In this document: in pieces, positions 1 through 10,830 of the stretch
Position numbering within the stretch: the stretch's first letter is position 1
Layout: the number at the start of each line of letters is the position of its first letter
Assembly (NCBI RefSeq): GCF_016545825.1
Contig: NC_052615.1
Location: forward strand, 34,559,516 to 34,623,515
DNA: 64,000 nucleotides
Direction of reading: 5' to 3'
Origin: Eucalyptus grandis
Taxonomy: Eukaryota > Streptophyta > Magnoliopsida > Myrtales > Myrtaceae
Made by a program: the position numbers and the translations under genes
The notes under the pieces: model-generated
Told to the model about the DNA's origin: nothing
What the model saw: only the letters and a program-made list of their open reading frames with translations
The model's database searches: none

Positions 1-1366
1 GCACCCACCAATTGCAATATTGGAATTAGAAACTTATAGGTTTAATCCAGTTTTAAGCAGTTTTTAATTTTTTTGCACACCCTTAATATCCACGTTAGCA
101 ATTTATAGTTAAAATTGATCGGATGAACTATATTAACAAATTCTTCAAAAAATTTAGGAGTAATTGATAAAATTAAAAGATCTATGACTGAATTAACGTC
201 TGTGCAACATATATACATGACATTTTTATTTTTTTTCTCATCTAAAATATTACATGTCATGATCCAATATGAACACTCTCTTGCACACGGTAGATTCGAT
301 CAATGTTTATGTTTTTGGAGATGATAAGTTCATAAGCCTCCGGTCCCCCGTCTCCACCTTCCTCAACTTGCAAACTCCTGTTCTTCACGTGATCCGCAAT
401 ACCATCTACATGAAATCGATATAGCACCGTTCCAGCTACTACGGGTTCATAGAAACATCGCAACCTGCGCGGTGCTACGTAGATCCGCTCACATATTCGA
501 GTTGATTTGACACTAATTCGGTTATTAATCTGAAACCAACTTACCTAATCACTCTTTCATAAGCTCGGCTAGTCTATGCATTGGGGGCGGCCGACAGTCG
601 CCTGCTTTCGTGGTCCAGTCCCTGGGTCGCGTCGTAATCCGTCGTGTCCACATGTGCGTCGAAACCAGACTCAACTTCCGTTCCTGGGTCACGTGATTCG
701 ACACCATCGAATGCCCAACGCATCGTGTACGATTTTTTTTATTTTCTTTCCCGAAAAATTGTAATGGGGGCTACATTTGACAGGCCTTCTTGTCCTGTCC
801 GACACTCCGACCCGGCCCGGCCCGTTCGTTCCTCAGGCCTAATTCGCGGCTGCTTCGCAGAACGGGGGAGGAAACCCGGCGCCGGTCAAAAAGGAGAGGG
901 GAAACGGGTCAACGCGCCACGCGTGGCCCGAGCCGTCCGCGTCCCACTCGGAACGAGCCGAACCCCACCGAGCCGCCGATTTCCAGCTCGCGGCCGAAAA
1001 GCATCGGAATTACTCGGAGCCGGCTCGAGCGAGCCGTCCCCCGCCCCGGCGATCGGCTCGACCAGCCTTCGAAGAAACCCACCGGCGGTGGGCCCCGCCG
1101 GTCCCCACCCCACAACTACCGCTCACTTCCGGACTCGCTCGAGTTCACTCGCTCGCTGGCCCCTTCTTTTTAACCCGACGACACGCTTCCCCGAACTCCC
1201 CCAAACTTCCAAGTTCCAAGTTCCAAGTTCACTCCCTTCCTCAAGCTACGATTCCAGCTCTCCGGAAGGAGGAAGAACGTCGCGAAATTCACCGGAATCT
1301 CTCCGACCCATCAACGCTCGGGAAGGAAAGGCGCGACCTTTGATCCGCCTTTTTTTGTACCGTCCG
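1..1366 (+). promoter_or_regulatory. Upstream region of the MYC2-like gene, with two G-boxes
   Basis: No convincing coding sequence. The first ~570 bases are AT-rich; from about 780 onward the DNA is very GC-rich, as expected of a promoter/5' leader joined to a GC-rich intronless gene. Two perfect G-boxes (CACGTG) lie at 386-391 and 690-695, about 980 and 675 bases before the start codon. G-boxes are the known targets of MYC2-type bHLH factors, so autoregulation is possible but is inference. A tract at 1206-1230 repeats 'ttccaag' three times. Confidence 0.5.
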
Positions 1367-3209
1367 ATGAGTCTCTGGGCGGACTACGACCACGCCGCCG
1401 CGACCGACCTCTCCGCCTTCTGGCCGCCGCCGGCCACCCCCTCCGCCGGCGCCGGCGCCGCCGCTCAGTCAGGAGTCGCTGCAGCGGCGGCTCCAGGCCC
1501 TGATCGAGGGGGCTCGCGGGAGGGACGGGGAAGAAGGGGCCGGGGGGCCCGCCGCGGCGTGGACCTACACCATCTTCTGGCAGTCCTCCGGCGACTACTC
1601 CGGCCCCGTCCTCGGGTGGGGGGATGGGTATTACAAGGGCGACGGCAGAGCCAGGAGCAGGGGCTCCGCTTGCTCTCAGGCCGAGCAGGAGCACCGGAAG
1701 AAGGTCCTCCGCGAGCTCAATTCGCTGATTTCCGGGGCCCCGCCCGCCGACGACGCGGTCGAGGAGGAAGTGACCGACACCGAGTGGTTCTTCCTGGTCT
1801 CCATGACCCAGTCGTTCGCCGGCGGCGTCGGGTTGCCCGGTCGGGCCTACTTCAGCTCGAATCCCGCGTGGGTCACGGGGGCCGAGAGGTTGGGGAATTG
1901 CGGGTGCGATAGGGCCCGGCAGGCGCAGATCTTCGGGTTGCAGACCATCGCGTGCGTCCCTGTTTTGAACGGTGTGGTCGAACTGGGTTCCACCGAGCCG
2001 ATCTACCAGAGCTCCGATCTGATTAGCGGAATTAGGGGGCTGTTCAATTTCCATGAATCGGAGATGGGATGCGGTGGTAGGGTTTTGAATAGCGAGCATG
2101 ACCCGGCGTCGCTTTGGATCTGCGATCCGCCAGTCACGATGGAGATTAACGATCGTCCTATGACATTTCAGATAGAGAACCCCAGCTCGAGCAGTCTTAC
2201 CGAAAGCCCCAGCGCGATCTGCGCGATAAATGATCAGCAGAGCGGCCAAAACCAGCAGCAGAATGAGGGGTTTTTCGCGAAAGAGTTGAACTTTGCGGAG
2301 TACGCGATTAATTCGAGTAGCAGGAGCAATAATGGAGATTCTCATCCTATGAAGCCGGAATCTGTTGAAGTACTGAATTTCGGAGATAGTGGGAGCGGAA
2401 GGTTGCTTTCGAGTCATTCACAGGTCGCAGTTGCAGGGGAGACCGCGAAGAAGAAGAAGAGGTCGGCTACTTCAATCGGCAGCAATGAAGAGGAGATGAT
2501 GTCCTTCACTTCTGGAGTGATTGTGCCCTCTTCAGGAATGTTGAAATCAGTCAGTGGAGCAGGGGATTCGGATCATTCAGATGTCGAAGCCTCAGTGGTC
2601 AAGGAAGCTGAGAGCAGCAAAGTCGTGGAACCTGAAAAGAGGCCAAGGAAGCGGGGTAGAAAACCTGCCAATGGGAGGGAGGAGCCTCTGAACCACGTCG
2701 AGGCGGAGAGGCAGAGGAGGGAGAAGCTTAATCAGAGGTTTTACGCCCTCAGGGCCGTGGTTCCAAATGTATCAAAGATGGATAAGGCTTCACTGCTCCA
2801 AGATGCGGAGTCTTATATCAGGGAGCTTAACATGAACCTACAAGCTGCAGAGTCTGATAAGGAGGATTTGAAGAAGCAGTTGGATGAACTAAAGAAGCGA
2901 TCATCGGATAAAGAATGTATCCCGGTGGATCAAGATCGCAAGATGGCAAAACCTACGGGAAGTAGGTCCACTGGGGTGGCAATCGATGTGAAGATAATGG
3001 GTTGGGATGCAGTGGTTCGAGTAGAGAGCGGCCGGAAGGATCATCCTGCAGCAAGGTTAATGGTGGCTCTTCAAGAATTGAACTTGGAGTTGCAGCATGC
3101 TAGTGTTTCTGTGGTGAACGAGCTCATGATCCAGCAAGCCACAGTTAAGATGGGGAGTCAGTTGTACACTCAGGAGCAGCTCAAGGCAGCTCTATTGGCC
3201 GTAATCTGA
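1367..3209 (+). CDS. MYC2/MYC4-like bHLH transcription factor, intronless, apparent frameshift near the N-terminus
   Basis: Nuclear bHLH activator of the jasmonate pathway, normally held by JAZ repressors and binding G-boxes. The ATG at 1367 opens MSLWADYD...LSAFWPPP, the typical MYC2 N-terminus, but this frame stops at 1912. The rest of the protein, from [16 protein letters not shown] at 1470 to the stop at 3209, is in another frame. The break lies in a GC-rich stretch between about 1436 and 1470 and needs a net one-base shift. The downstream part has the JAZ-interacting/activation region ([10 protein letters not shown], then [20 protein letters not shown]), a basic bHLH ([20 protein letters not shown], about 2690-2850) and the C-terminal ACT-like dimerisation region ending [14 protein letters not shown]. 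With the break bridged, length is ~613 residues, close to the family. Either a sequence/assembly error or a recent mutation; no intron fits. Confidence 0.88.
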
Positions 3210-4465
3210 GGATCTTTGAAGGATTTCGTTCAATGCAAGTTGGCATCGACTAGACAATGGAATTGAAGTTTCTCCATTGAAAGCAAGAACCTGCCCAATA
3301 TTTTCAGGTTCCGGGTGGTGCGAACTCTTTGAACAATGGGCTTTGTTTAGTTGTGTGGCTTCGTCTGGTAGATTGAACCCCTAGATTGCAAGTTGAAGTA
3401 AATACCTAGTTCTAGCAGATAGTAATTTTTTTTCCACGTTGATCTCCTGCCTGTCTTCGATGTAAATAGATGCTCCAAATTTGAAACTGATGGGGCCGTT
3501 TCCTTATCCTTTGTTAGCTTGTTCTGCCGTTTGTTGGGTTCAACCAAGATCATGTCTCTTGTACACCAAGCATCCTGTAATCAATGCGCAAGTGTGGCGC
3601 AATTAATTTAAAATTTGTCTTCCTGTCGAAGTCCCGAGAGTCGATTTTGGTGAATGAAGGACTAGTATCATGGTTGTGTGATGGTGTTTGGGGATAGAAA
3701 TTTTAAGATTGCTCATACTGCACCTCCTGCATTGTGATATTCTGCTGAACTCTTCATGTGCCCTCGCATGATGTTGGGATGTCTGTGATCCTTCTACAGA
3801 GATGTGCAAGTTAATGAGCATGTAGATAGTTTTTGGTCTATTGGAGCTTAACCATATTGATTCAGTAAATTTTATTTGGTGGATGATAATTAGCATCAGC
3901 TTTCATGGAATGAGAGTAACATAAGCATCAGCATAATTCCTCAGGCTTTGGCATGGTGACTTACGCGACCTCTCATTTCCTTACTGCTGAGAAAGAAAGA
4001 TCTAACCACGGGACCGAACCATTCAATTCGATGCACGGGTCACTGGTTTAAGGCAGTATTTGGAAGCATCATCGGACATTACTGAGCATAGGGTTCTTGT
4101 TAACTCGGTTTTCTGTCGCTCTCTTCACGGACGAATCACGATTTCTGTCATGGCTAATGCCCACGTCATTGTCAGAATGCACCCAGTCGATCGCTTCCCC
4201 TTTTTCTTTACCTTTTTCCTTGTCCAAGACGAGAGAGCGATAAAGACAATAGGACTTCCAGTGCTTTTTCGGTGGATGCATCGAAGCATGATTGTCACTG
4301 AAGTGTCCGGATGCAATGTCCTTGTGTGAAACCTCCAGACGAAAAGGTTGAATTTTGACTATGCTGTGGGAGTGCAGATTCCATTACATTATCGCTTTGT
4401 GTCCTACAAATTCGAAAAATCGGAATCATGATAGTGGAGAGCACCGGTATTATTTTAGGCGTTAT
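3210..4465. other. 3' UTR of the MYC2-like gene and intergenic DNA
   Basis: No supported gene. The first few hundred bases should be the 3' UTR of the MYC2-like gene. Short open frames here show no recognisable protein features. Confidence 0.5.
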
Positions 4466-4621
4466 GGGAAAGAATAATTACATAAATAAATGCGATTCCT
4501 GAAATTTTAATTTGATCAATGTAATCTCTTAATTTTAACCTAGTATGCAATGCCGTTCCTAAATTTTTAATTTATTCAATGCGATCCCTAGACTTTTCAT
4601 ATCAATTCAAGTTAGTCCCTA

Positions 4622-4638
4622 AATTATATGAAAATGTT
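4622..4638. repeat. LINE target-site duplication, left copy
   Basis: The 17-base AATTATATGAAAATGTT is identical at 8897-8913 and directly abuts the LINE's poly(T) tail (its poly(A) read on the minus strand). Confidence 0.92.
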
Positions 4639-5110
4639 TTTTTTTTTTTTTTTTTTTTGGTAAAGGTAAGTAATATAGATAGACAAGAGAGCCAGGAGGC
4701 CATACAAAGAACAGCAGGGAAGAGCCGACACCAAAAACTTGCACTCAGAATGTCAGAGTACCACTCGAGTGGAAGGGTGCCAACTCGAGCTGCAGAGAAG
4801 GAAAAAGGAAACATAAAAACAGGCAACTAAAAGAGGCTGACGAACAGCGCAGCCAGGGCAGAAAGCATGCCAAAAAAAACGAAGAGGGAGGGCAGAAATA
4901 CAACCCCACAACACCAGGATACAACCAAATGAAAGCAGCAGCCGAGTGAACTGGAAGCAGCAACAACAGCGACTAAAAGACCAAGGGTAAGACGAGATAG
5001 AGAACCACCCAAACAAGGGGGAAGAGGGGGCTACCCACGAGCATCATCAATGCAAAGAAAGACATGAACGGAGACGGCCAAATGATCTCTTCAGTAGGAG
5101 GCTGAAACGC

Positions 5111-5710
5111 TTACTCAAAGATAGAAGGGTGGATACCCCAACTAAGCTGAAGACGTTTGTTGCGTGGGATATCCGGGACCTTGGAGAATGTAAGGGCCTT
5201 GTCTTTGACAGCTTTGATTAGATGGGCTTTCATGGCTGGGAGGGAGAGCTGTTGGTTGCGGAAGATGATATTGTTTCTCTCCTTCCAGACAAGATAACAT
5301 AAGGCACCAAAGGAAAACCTAGCCATTGATTGATGGAACCCTGAATCATATAAGTGATTAATAGCCCACAAAAGGTTCACTTTCCAGGTCTGGTTTCTCC
5401 AAGGAAGATTAAACTTCGCCGCCCAAAAGGCCGCAAGGCCGCGAGTAATGGAGCAGCCAAAGAAAAGGTGATCGATTGAATCCGGTCTAATTGAACAAAA
5501 TGCACAAGACACATCCGGGATTCTTCCATGGGTGAGCAACCTCACCTGAGTTGGTAGGCGATTGCGAGTAATCAGCCACAGGTGAGTTTGATAACGAGGA
5601 GGGAGAGAGGGGCTCCAAATAAACTTGTAGCAGTGACTAAATGGCTTCCTCGTCCTCAAGAGATTCCAAGCAGAAGCTGAAGAGTAGGTTCCGGACGGGT
5701 GACCCACCAA
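5111..5710 (-). pseudogene. LINE C-terminal zf-RVT region
   Basis: The ~199-residue frame contains the plant non-LTR 'zinc-binding in reverse transcriptase' signature: YKFIWSPSLPPRYQTHLWL, NRLPTQVRLLTHGR, C-x2-C and DSIDHLFFGC, followed by WKERNNIIFRN. This is the usual 3' end of plant L1 ORF2. The region between it and the RT (5710-6400) is broken across frames. Confidence 0.88.
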
Positions 5711-6399
5711 ACCGGTCGATCATTTTCACCATTAAGGATCGTGTGGCTCCTCCCAAGTCGCAATAACACCCGCAAATGAGGAAGGGGTGGACAGGCTGCC
5801 AAACCGTTCTAATTGTAGCAAGACGTGGAATACCGGAGCTATAGATATCACGATTAGAGAAGATCTTATAGAAAGGGCCTCGTGGATGCCAATAGTCGAA
5901 CCGGAAGGAGGTCAAGAGCCATCGCCAACATTCCATCTAAACGAAGTTTGGATCAAGTCATGGAGACCAAGTAATTTCTTCCAAGCCCATGAACAGGGAC
6001 GTTGGCTTAGGCACTATCCAAAAATTCTTATGCTTTAAGAAGTTTGAGTGGATCCATTTACACCATAGGGACTCTTTATCAAGAAAGAGGATCCATAAGT
6101 GCTTGATCATTGCCGCCAAGTTACTTACTCGAATGGATCGAATCCCCAACCCACCTTCCTCCTTAGGTAGGCAAACATCCTCCCAAGCCACCTTAGCCCC
6201 ACCGAACTCAAGGTAGGCCCTTTCCAAAGGAATTGTCAAAAGATTTGTTCAATTCGCTTAATAACCGAAGAAGGCAATATAAAGACACTCGACCAATACA
6301 CCTGGATGGAGTGGAGGACCGATTTTATCAATTGCAACCTGCCTGCCATGAACAAGAATCGGTTGGCCCAAGATTGGACTCTCGAGGTGATAGTATTCA

Positions 6400-7576
6400 C
6401 CAACACAAAGACAATCTACTTTCCTAAGTCTAGTAGAAATAATAGGCACACCAAGGTACTTAAACGGAAGAGATCCTAATTGGAAGCTTTGGCATTTACC
6501 GGGGCATCCGTAAGAGAAGGAGGCCCTCCGTAGATAAATATATCACTCTTGCGAAGATTGGGTAATAGGCCCGACCAATCGGCAAAGAGATGGATCCCAT
6601 CCATTAAGATTCGCACCGAGGTCAAGGCGGCCTTCGAGAATAATAGGACATCATCCGCAAAGAAGAGATGGGAGAGCTTAGTGGCTTTGCATCTCCAAAA
6701 GTAATCGAAGCCTGGCTTATTGGATTGGCGGTTAAGGATACCGTGAATACTTCCATAACGAGAGTGAAGATGTAAGGAGACATCGGGTCACCCCCGACGA
6801 ATTCCCCTTCCGCTTGAGAAAAAACCATGAAGCTCACCATTTAGGGAGATGGAGAACATGGGTGACCGGATACAAGCCATGATGCGGTCAATAAACACAC
6901 CAGGGAAGCCAAAAGCTTTAAGGGTTAGCTCAATGAAATTCCAATCCACCGAGTCAAAAGTTTTAGAAAAATCAACCTTAACGATGCATTTAGGCCGGTA
7001 CGGTTCACGATGGAATTCACGAGAATAATTCTGGGCTAGCGGGATATTATCGCTAATCCTTCTGCCTTTAACAAAGGCGTTTTGAGGAGGGCTGATGATA
7101 GAAGGAAGAATAGAAGCTAACCTGTTAGCAAGAATCTTGGTGATGCATTTATATATAGTGTTGCAACAGGCTATGGGGCGAAAGTCATTGACTGTCGAGG
7201 CATTTGGGATTTTAGGAATCAAGGTGATGATAGTGGCATTAATCTGTCGAAGGAGTTGGCCCGAGTTGAAGAAATCGCGAACCGCCAAAATCACCGAAGG
7301 ACCAACTATGTCCCACGACCGCTTAAAGAAATCTACGTTGAATCCATCCGGGCCAGGGGCTTTACCATTTGCAAGGGAGAACATGGTTTCCCGAATCTCA
7401 TCATCCGTAATGTGTCGAGAGAGGCTAAGAAAATGAGCATCGGCGATAGTATGATTCAAATGAGCACGAATATCATCGGACGAAGGCTTTACGGGGGGGG
7501 AAGCCGCCAAAAGGTTACGAAAATGGGAGATAAAGAGTTGCTGAACTTCGGAGGGGTCGATGTCTGAGATCTCCAT
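6400..7576 (-). pseudogene. LINE reverse transcriptase domain, frameshifted
   Basis: 7576-6788 covers the N-terminal RT blocks: GKAPGPDGFN, FRPIACCNTIYKCITKILAN, a QNAFVKGR block and KVDFSKTFDSVDW with one catalytic Asp. A frameshift near 6800 moves the reading to the frame holding GDPMSPYIFTLVMEVFT. A further shift is needed to reach the FADD catalytic pair at about 6650-6661. In this family the domain copies element RNA into DNA at the nick. Confidence 0.9.
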
Positions 7577-7849
7577 CCATAATTAATAATATTCTATTCC
7601 GGAGATGGCTCCGCTTGACCGAGTGATGGAAGTATTTCGTGTTTCGGTCACCTTCTTTAAGCCGCACTCTAGACTTTTTTTTCGAGGAAGGACTCTTCTT
7701 GGATGCGAAGATCCGAGAAAGCACAGCGATCCCTCTCTGTATCGGCTAAAGACCGGTTGAGCGGGTCTAATTGAATTGCATTTTGGGCAATCAACAGCGG
7801 ACTTCTAGCTTCCTCCGTACGAGTTGAGATATCCGAGTAGGCTGTCTGT

Positions 7850-8759
7850 TTAGGCCTTTAAGTCTCGTACTTTAGAGCACGCAGGTTTGCAGCAAAGCAA
7901 ATACATGGGCGAGCCAACGTAGGAAGAATCCCATACCCGTGCTACCAGCTCAAAGAAGTTCGGATGGGCCATCCAAAAGTTGAAAAACTTAAAAGGCTTA
8001 CGATTGTTTGGAGTAGGGAGGATCCTAACGACCATTGGGGAATGGTCCGATACACCCGGCGCCAAGAAGGAGGCCTCAGAATAAGAGAATGTAGAGTTCC
8101 AAGCCGAATTTACAACAACCCTGTCGATCTTCCTTTGCTTGCGATTAGGTCCAGAGGAGGCTGCCCAAGTAAAGCGATTACCAACAAACCTAAGATCATC
8201 CAAGCCAGCTTGAATGAGACAATTGCCAAAATCTTCAAAGGCTGGAATCCAGTAGTTTGATCTATCCGCCCTATCAGAGGCATATCGAATAGCATTGAAG
8301 TCTCCCGCAACGATCCAGGGCTCATTCGTGTACAAAAGGCTGTAGTGATTCAACTTAGCCCACAACGGTCTTCTCAAAACAAAAGAGTGCTCCACATAAA
8401 CCACCGATAAGTAGAAGGAAGTGCCATCAGTGATAGATCTCAAGTGGCCATGAATGGCCTGAGAGGAGCAGTCGGACATAACAAAAAGGGCATAAGCGGG
8501 TTCCAACCCACCCAAACTCTACCTCTTGCCGAATGCACATAATTGAAGCACCAATTCCAACCGGGAAGCAAAGCGGCAGAGATATCATGAAAAACATTAG
8601 GCGAGATCTTAGTCTCCAAGATACCAATACAAAAATGTTATTGGTTCTCACAAAATGCCTAATTTCGGCCTGCTTAAGAGGGGTGCCGAGACCCCTAATA
8701 TTCCAAACACCAAAAAACATGGGAGCCAAAAAGGAGAGAAAGTTACCTTTTCTTGCCAC
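7850..8759 (-). pseudogene. LINE endonuclease domain, frameshifted
   Basis: Two overlapping frames make up an exo_endo_phos domain. 8759 to about 8660 encodes the start (FFGVWNIRGLGTPLKQAEIR, with the conserved WNIRGL box). 8515 to 7850 encodes the remainder, including the GDFNAI box and the catalytic SDHSP near the end. At least one frameshift near 8640-8520 separates them. In an active LINE this domain nicks the target DNA for target-primed reverse transcription. Confidence 0.88.
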
Positions 8760-8896
8760 CTCGCTTTTTCGCCGAGGGTGGCATCAGTTTAGACTTCAAA
8801 GGGAAACGCACATCAAGCCAAAGTTTGAAATGATACTACACATCAGGTATAATGATACTACATATAATTAGGCATTTTGGTTCTCACAAAATGCCT

Positions 8897-8913
8897 AATT
8901 ATATGAAAATGTT
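8897..8913. repeat. LINE target-site duplication, right copy
   Basis: Identical to 4622-4638 over 17 bases. It marks the 5' junction of the LINE. The foldback element resumes right after it (gaatgttatatttttc). Confidence 0.92.
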
Positions 8914-9096
8914 GAATGTTATATTTTTCATTAATTCAAGTATAATGACAACACTAAACATTTTCATGTAATGAATAGATTATATTGAATATATATCTAA
9001 AATTCATGAATTGCATTAAACAAATTGAAAATTTTGAAATGATACTACACATCAGGCCAAAGTTTATGGATCATTTGTGTCATTTTCTTTTATAGG

Positions 9097-9459
9097 AATG
9101 ACTGTTGGAAAGCTATCTAGATGGCCAAAAGAAAAGAAGTTAGGCACGAATCCAAAAATTCTAAATTGAGGCATGAGTTGTTTGCCACCCCTAGAATTTA
9201 AAGGGTTCAGCTCATTTCTAGGGATCAAGATGAATGCGGATCAATTGCAAAACAGCAAAAACAACAACAAAGAATCATCTCGCTTTATCTTTTGCCATTG
9301 AACTCTTTGCAATTCTTAGGATCCCCTCTCCATTTCATCCTCCCTCCCGCAATGCCTTCGCTCTCTTTTGCGTGAGCAAGAGTCTCATTTCTCTCCAATC
9401 GAGCCACCCTTTTCTTCCGTCCGAAACTTTCCCTGCCTCTGCCGCCGCCGCCGCGACCC
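9097..9459 (+). promoter_or_regulatory. Leader and promoter region of the small ORF at 9460
   Basis: Starts AT-rich after the foldback element and becomes pyrimidine- and GC-rich near 9330-9450, like a plant 5' UTR. No other feature is supported. Confidence 0.35.
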
Positions 9460-9822
9460 ATGAGCCTCAAGTGCCTCATCTGCCGAGGCGGGCATCGGAC
9501 GAACTCAGACCTTGATTACCGATGCGCCGAAGAGTTCAGGTGTTGTGATAAGCTAATCAGAATGACGGTCGAGAGGACTTGGTCTAGCCCATTGACCCCA
9601 CCACCTTATGATCAGGTCAGGGGCGCGCCCCCGAAGAGCGCGAAGGGCCGGCACCACCGGCTGCACAGCTCCGGGCCCCTGGCTTTCGGCGGGAGCCGGG
9701 GTGCGGGGCCTGCAGGGGAACCGAGGCTGGTCCGGAGCTGGGGGATGAGGAGGGATTGGAGCTTCGAGAACTTGGGACAGTGGAGGGACGGGAAGAGGCG
9801 AGACGAGACCGTGCTTCAATAA
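9460..9822 (+). CDS. Small plant protein of unknown function (120 aa)
   Basis: A single open frame in a GC-rich island. The start is ATG in 'acccatgagc', and the protein begins MSLKCLICRGGHRTNSD with a C-x-x-C pair, then has CC at about residues 28-29. The C-terminus is basic and Trp-containing (EPRLVRSWGMRRDWSFENL). From memory, this layout (MSLxCLxC start, RLVRS-GMRRDWSFE end) recurs in a small uncharacterised plant family; I cannot check that here. Base composition differs sharply from the AT-rich flanks, which supports real coding. No function can be given, and a spliced longer model is possible. Confidence 0.6.
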   Translation: MSLKCLICRGGHRTNSDLDYRCAEEFRCCDKLIRMTVERTWSSPLTPPPYDQVRGAPPKSAKGRHHRLHSSGPLAFGGSRGAGPAGEPRLVRSWGMRRDWSFENLGQWRDGKRRDETVLQ

Positions 9823-10745
9823 GCCCGCAAATCTCATGTTTTGGCTCTTCAGTTTTTTTTTTTCCCCATTTTGGTTGCCTCTTTGCTATTTTCAGTGATG
9901 TGTTTAATGTGTCCAGTTGAAATGGAACATGCTCCTTCGTTTTGGACCGACAATCCTAGAGAGATTTTCGCAAGGGAAAACACTCGGCATGTGCGCTAAA
10001 AAAAGAAAAAATAACGATGACAAATTTATCGAGCTACTCACATTAGTGAATTTTTTTTCTAAAATATATGTCAATTATAAGAACCTCTCTGAATATCCAC
10101 TGTGCATACATAAATCAATTTTCGAATTTAAATCGGGAAACGTGAAGAGAGAGGAGGTTTACTGTCTTAGGCATGAAGAGTTTTTGTTGCATTTGAAAGA
10201 TGAAAAGTCGACGGTCATCAACATTAGAGATGCAGGTCAAATTCACCACCCGACACGCGCATATTGGAAATCACTCGACCTTCCCGCAGCGCCCTATCAA
10301 TTGCTACTATGGCGAGCATCTTTTACTCATGTCCACTCGTAAATTGACGTAGTGTCCATCGATGTCGAATCAAGTAACAAAAAAAAGAGTGGGTATTGAG
10401 ATCAGGGAAGATGGAGCCGATTAGACCTAACCAATGATAACCGTTGGTTCAAGACCAGCGAAAACTCTCCCGTCTTGGTTTCTTGATAAAGAAAATTGCA
10501 CATTGATGTTCTTTTATGTATATATATATATATATGTATATGTAATTTCAAAACACATGCCAATAATTAAGTACATGCGAACAACGAAAAGCCCACCAGC
10601 GACAACAACTCGTGTGGCGCTAAGAACCACCGAATATTCCATGCGCGCTCGTCTGAACTCCTCCGTTTAGCTTCGCACGCCGAACTGATGAAGGATCGCT
10701 TTATGAGTCGAAGAAATTATCTTAATCCGCGGCTTTAACTCAACC
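9823..10745. other. Intergenic; no gene seen
   Basis: One 141-codon open frame (9917-10342, +) has no recognisable domain. An (AT)n run lies at about 10516-10535. The sequence just before the tRNA gene has no separate promoter signal, as expected for a Pol III gene with internal promoters. Confidence 0.4.
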
Positions 10746-10830
10746 GGGGTGGTGGCGCAGTTGGCTAGCGCGTAGGTCTCATAGCTTCTGAGTTATCCTG
10801 AGGTCGAGAGTTCGAGCCTCTCTCACCCCA
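10746..10830 (+). tRNA. tRNA-Met (CAT), elongator type, with 11-nt intron
   Basis: An acceptor stem GGGGTGG pairs with TCACCCC (one G-T), followed by the discriminator A at 10830. The D-arm/A-box is TGGCGCAGTTGG and the T-arm/B-box is GAGTTCGAGCCTC. The anticodon CAT is at 10780-10782. An 11-base intron (10784-10794, gcttctgagtt) sits one base after the anticodon, the canonical position. Plant elongator tRNA-Met and tRNA-Tyr are the known intron-bearing nuclear tRNAs. No CCA is encoded, as expected in eukaryotes. Confidence 0.96.

Larger units (their letters stand above)
4639..8896 (-). mobile_element. L1-type LINE (non-LTR retrotransposon), degenerate
   Basis: Read on the minus strand. Order is AP-like endonuclease (about 8740-7950), reverse transcriptase (about 7576-6400), then a C-terminal zf-RVT/RNase-H-linked region (5710-5150), ending in a poly(A) seen as poly(T) at 4637-4658. 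Flanked by a perfect 17-base target-site duplication. Endonuclease motifs include GDFNAIR and the catalytic SDHSP. RT motifs include GKAPGPDGFN, KVDFSKTFDSVDW, GDPMSPYIF and FADD at about 6650-6661. No ORF1/gag-like zinc-knuckle protein is seen, so the copy is 5'-truncated. The coding frame is broken by several frameshifts, so it cannot move by itself. Confidence 0.95.
4466..9096. repeat. AT-rich foldback (MITE-like) element, split by a LINE
   Basis: The left part (about 4466-4638) and right part (about 8897-9096) are the two arms of one foldback element. The left end (gggaaagaataattacataa) is an imperfect inverted match to the right end (tgtgtcattttctttta). The same family recurs at 18607-19112 and 24725-25105, with a solo arm at 12845-12905. 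Its arms carry degenerate 'gtccctaaattt' and 'caatgtgatcc' motifs. Everything from 4639 to 8896 is the inserted LINE. Outer boundaries are estimates. Confidence 0.6.

Noticed and set aside
1311..2417. 368-codon minus-strand frame over the MYC2-like gene
   Set aside because: Arg/Pro-rich shadow of a GC-rich coding region; the plus frame has the clear bHLH motifs.
4827..5016. Cys/Phe-rich minus-strand frames near the LINE 3' end
   Set aside because: They fall in the LINE 3' region and are not conserved LINE coding sequence.
9917..10342. 141-codon open frame after the small ORF
   Set aside because: AT-rich, no domain, no start-context or codon-use support.
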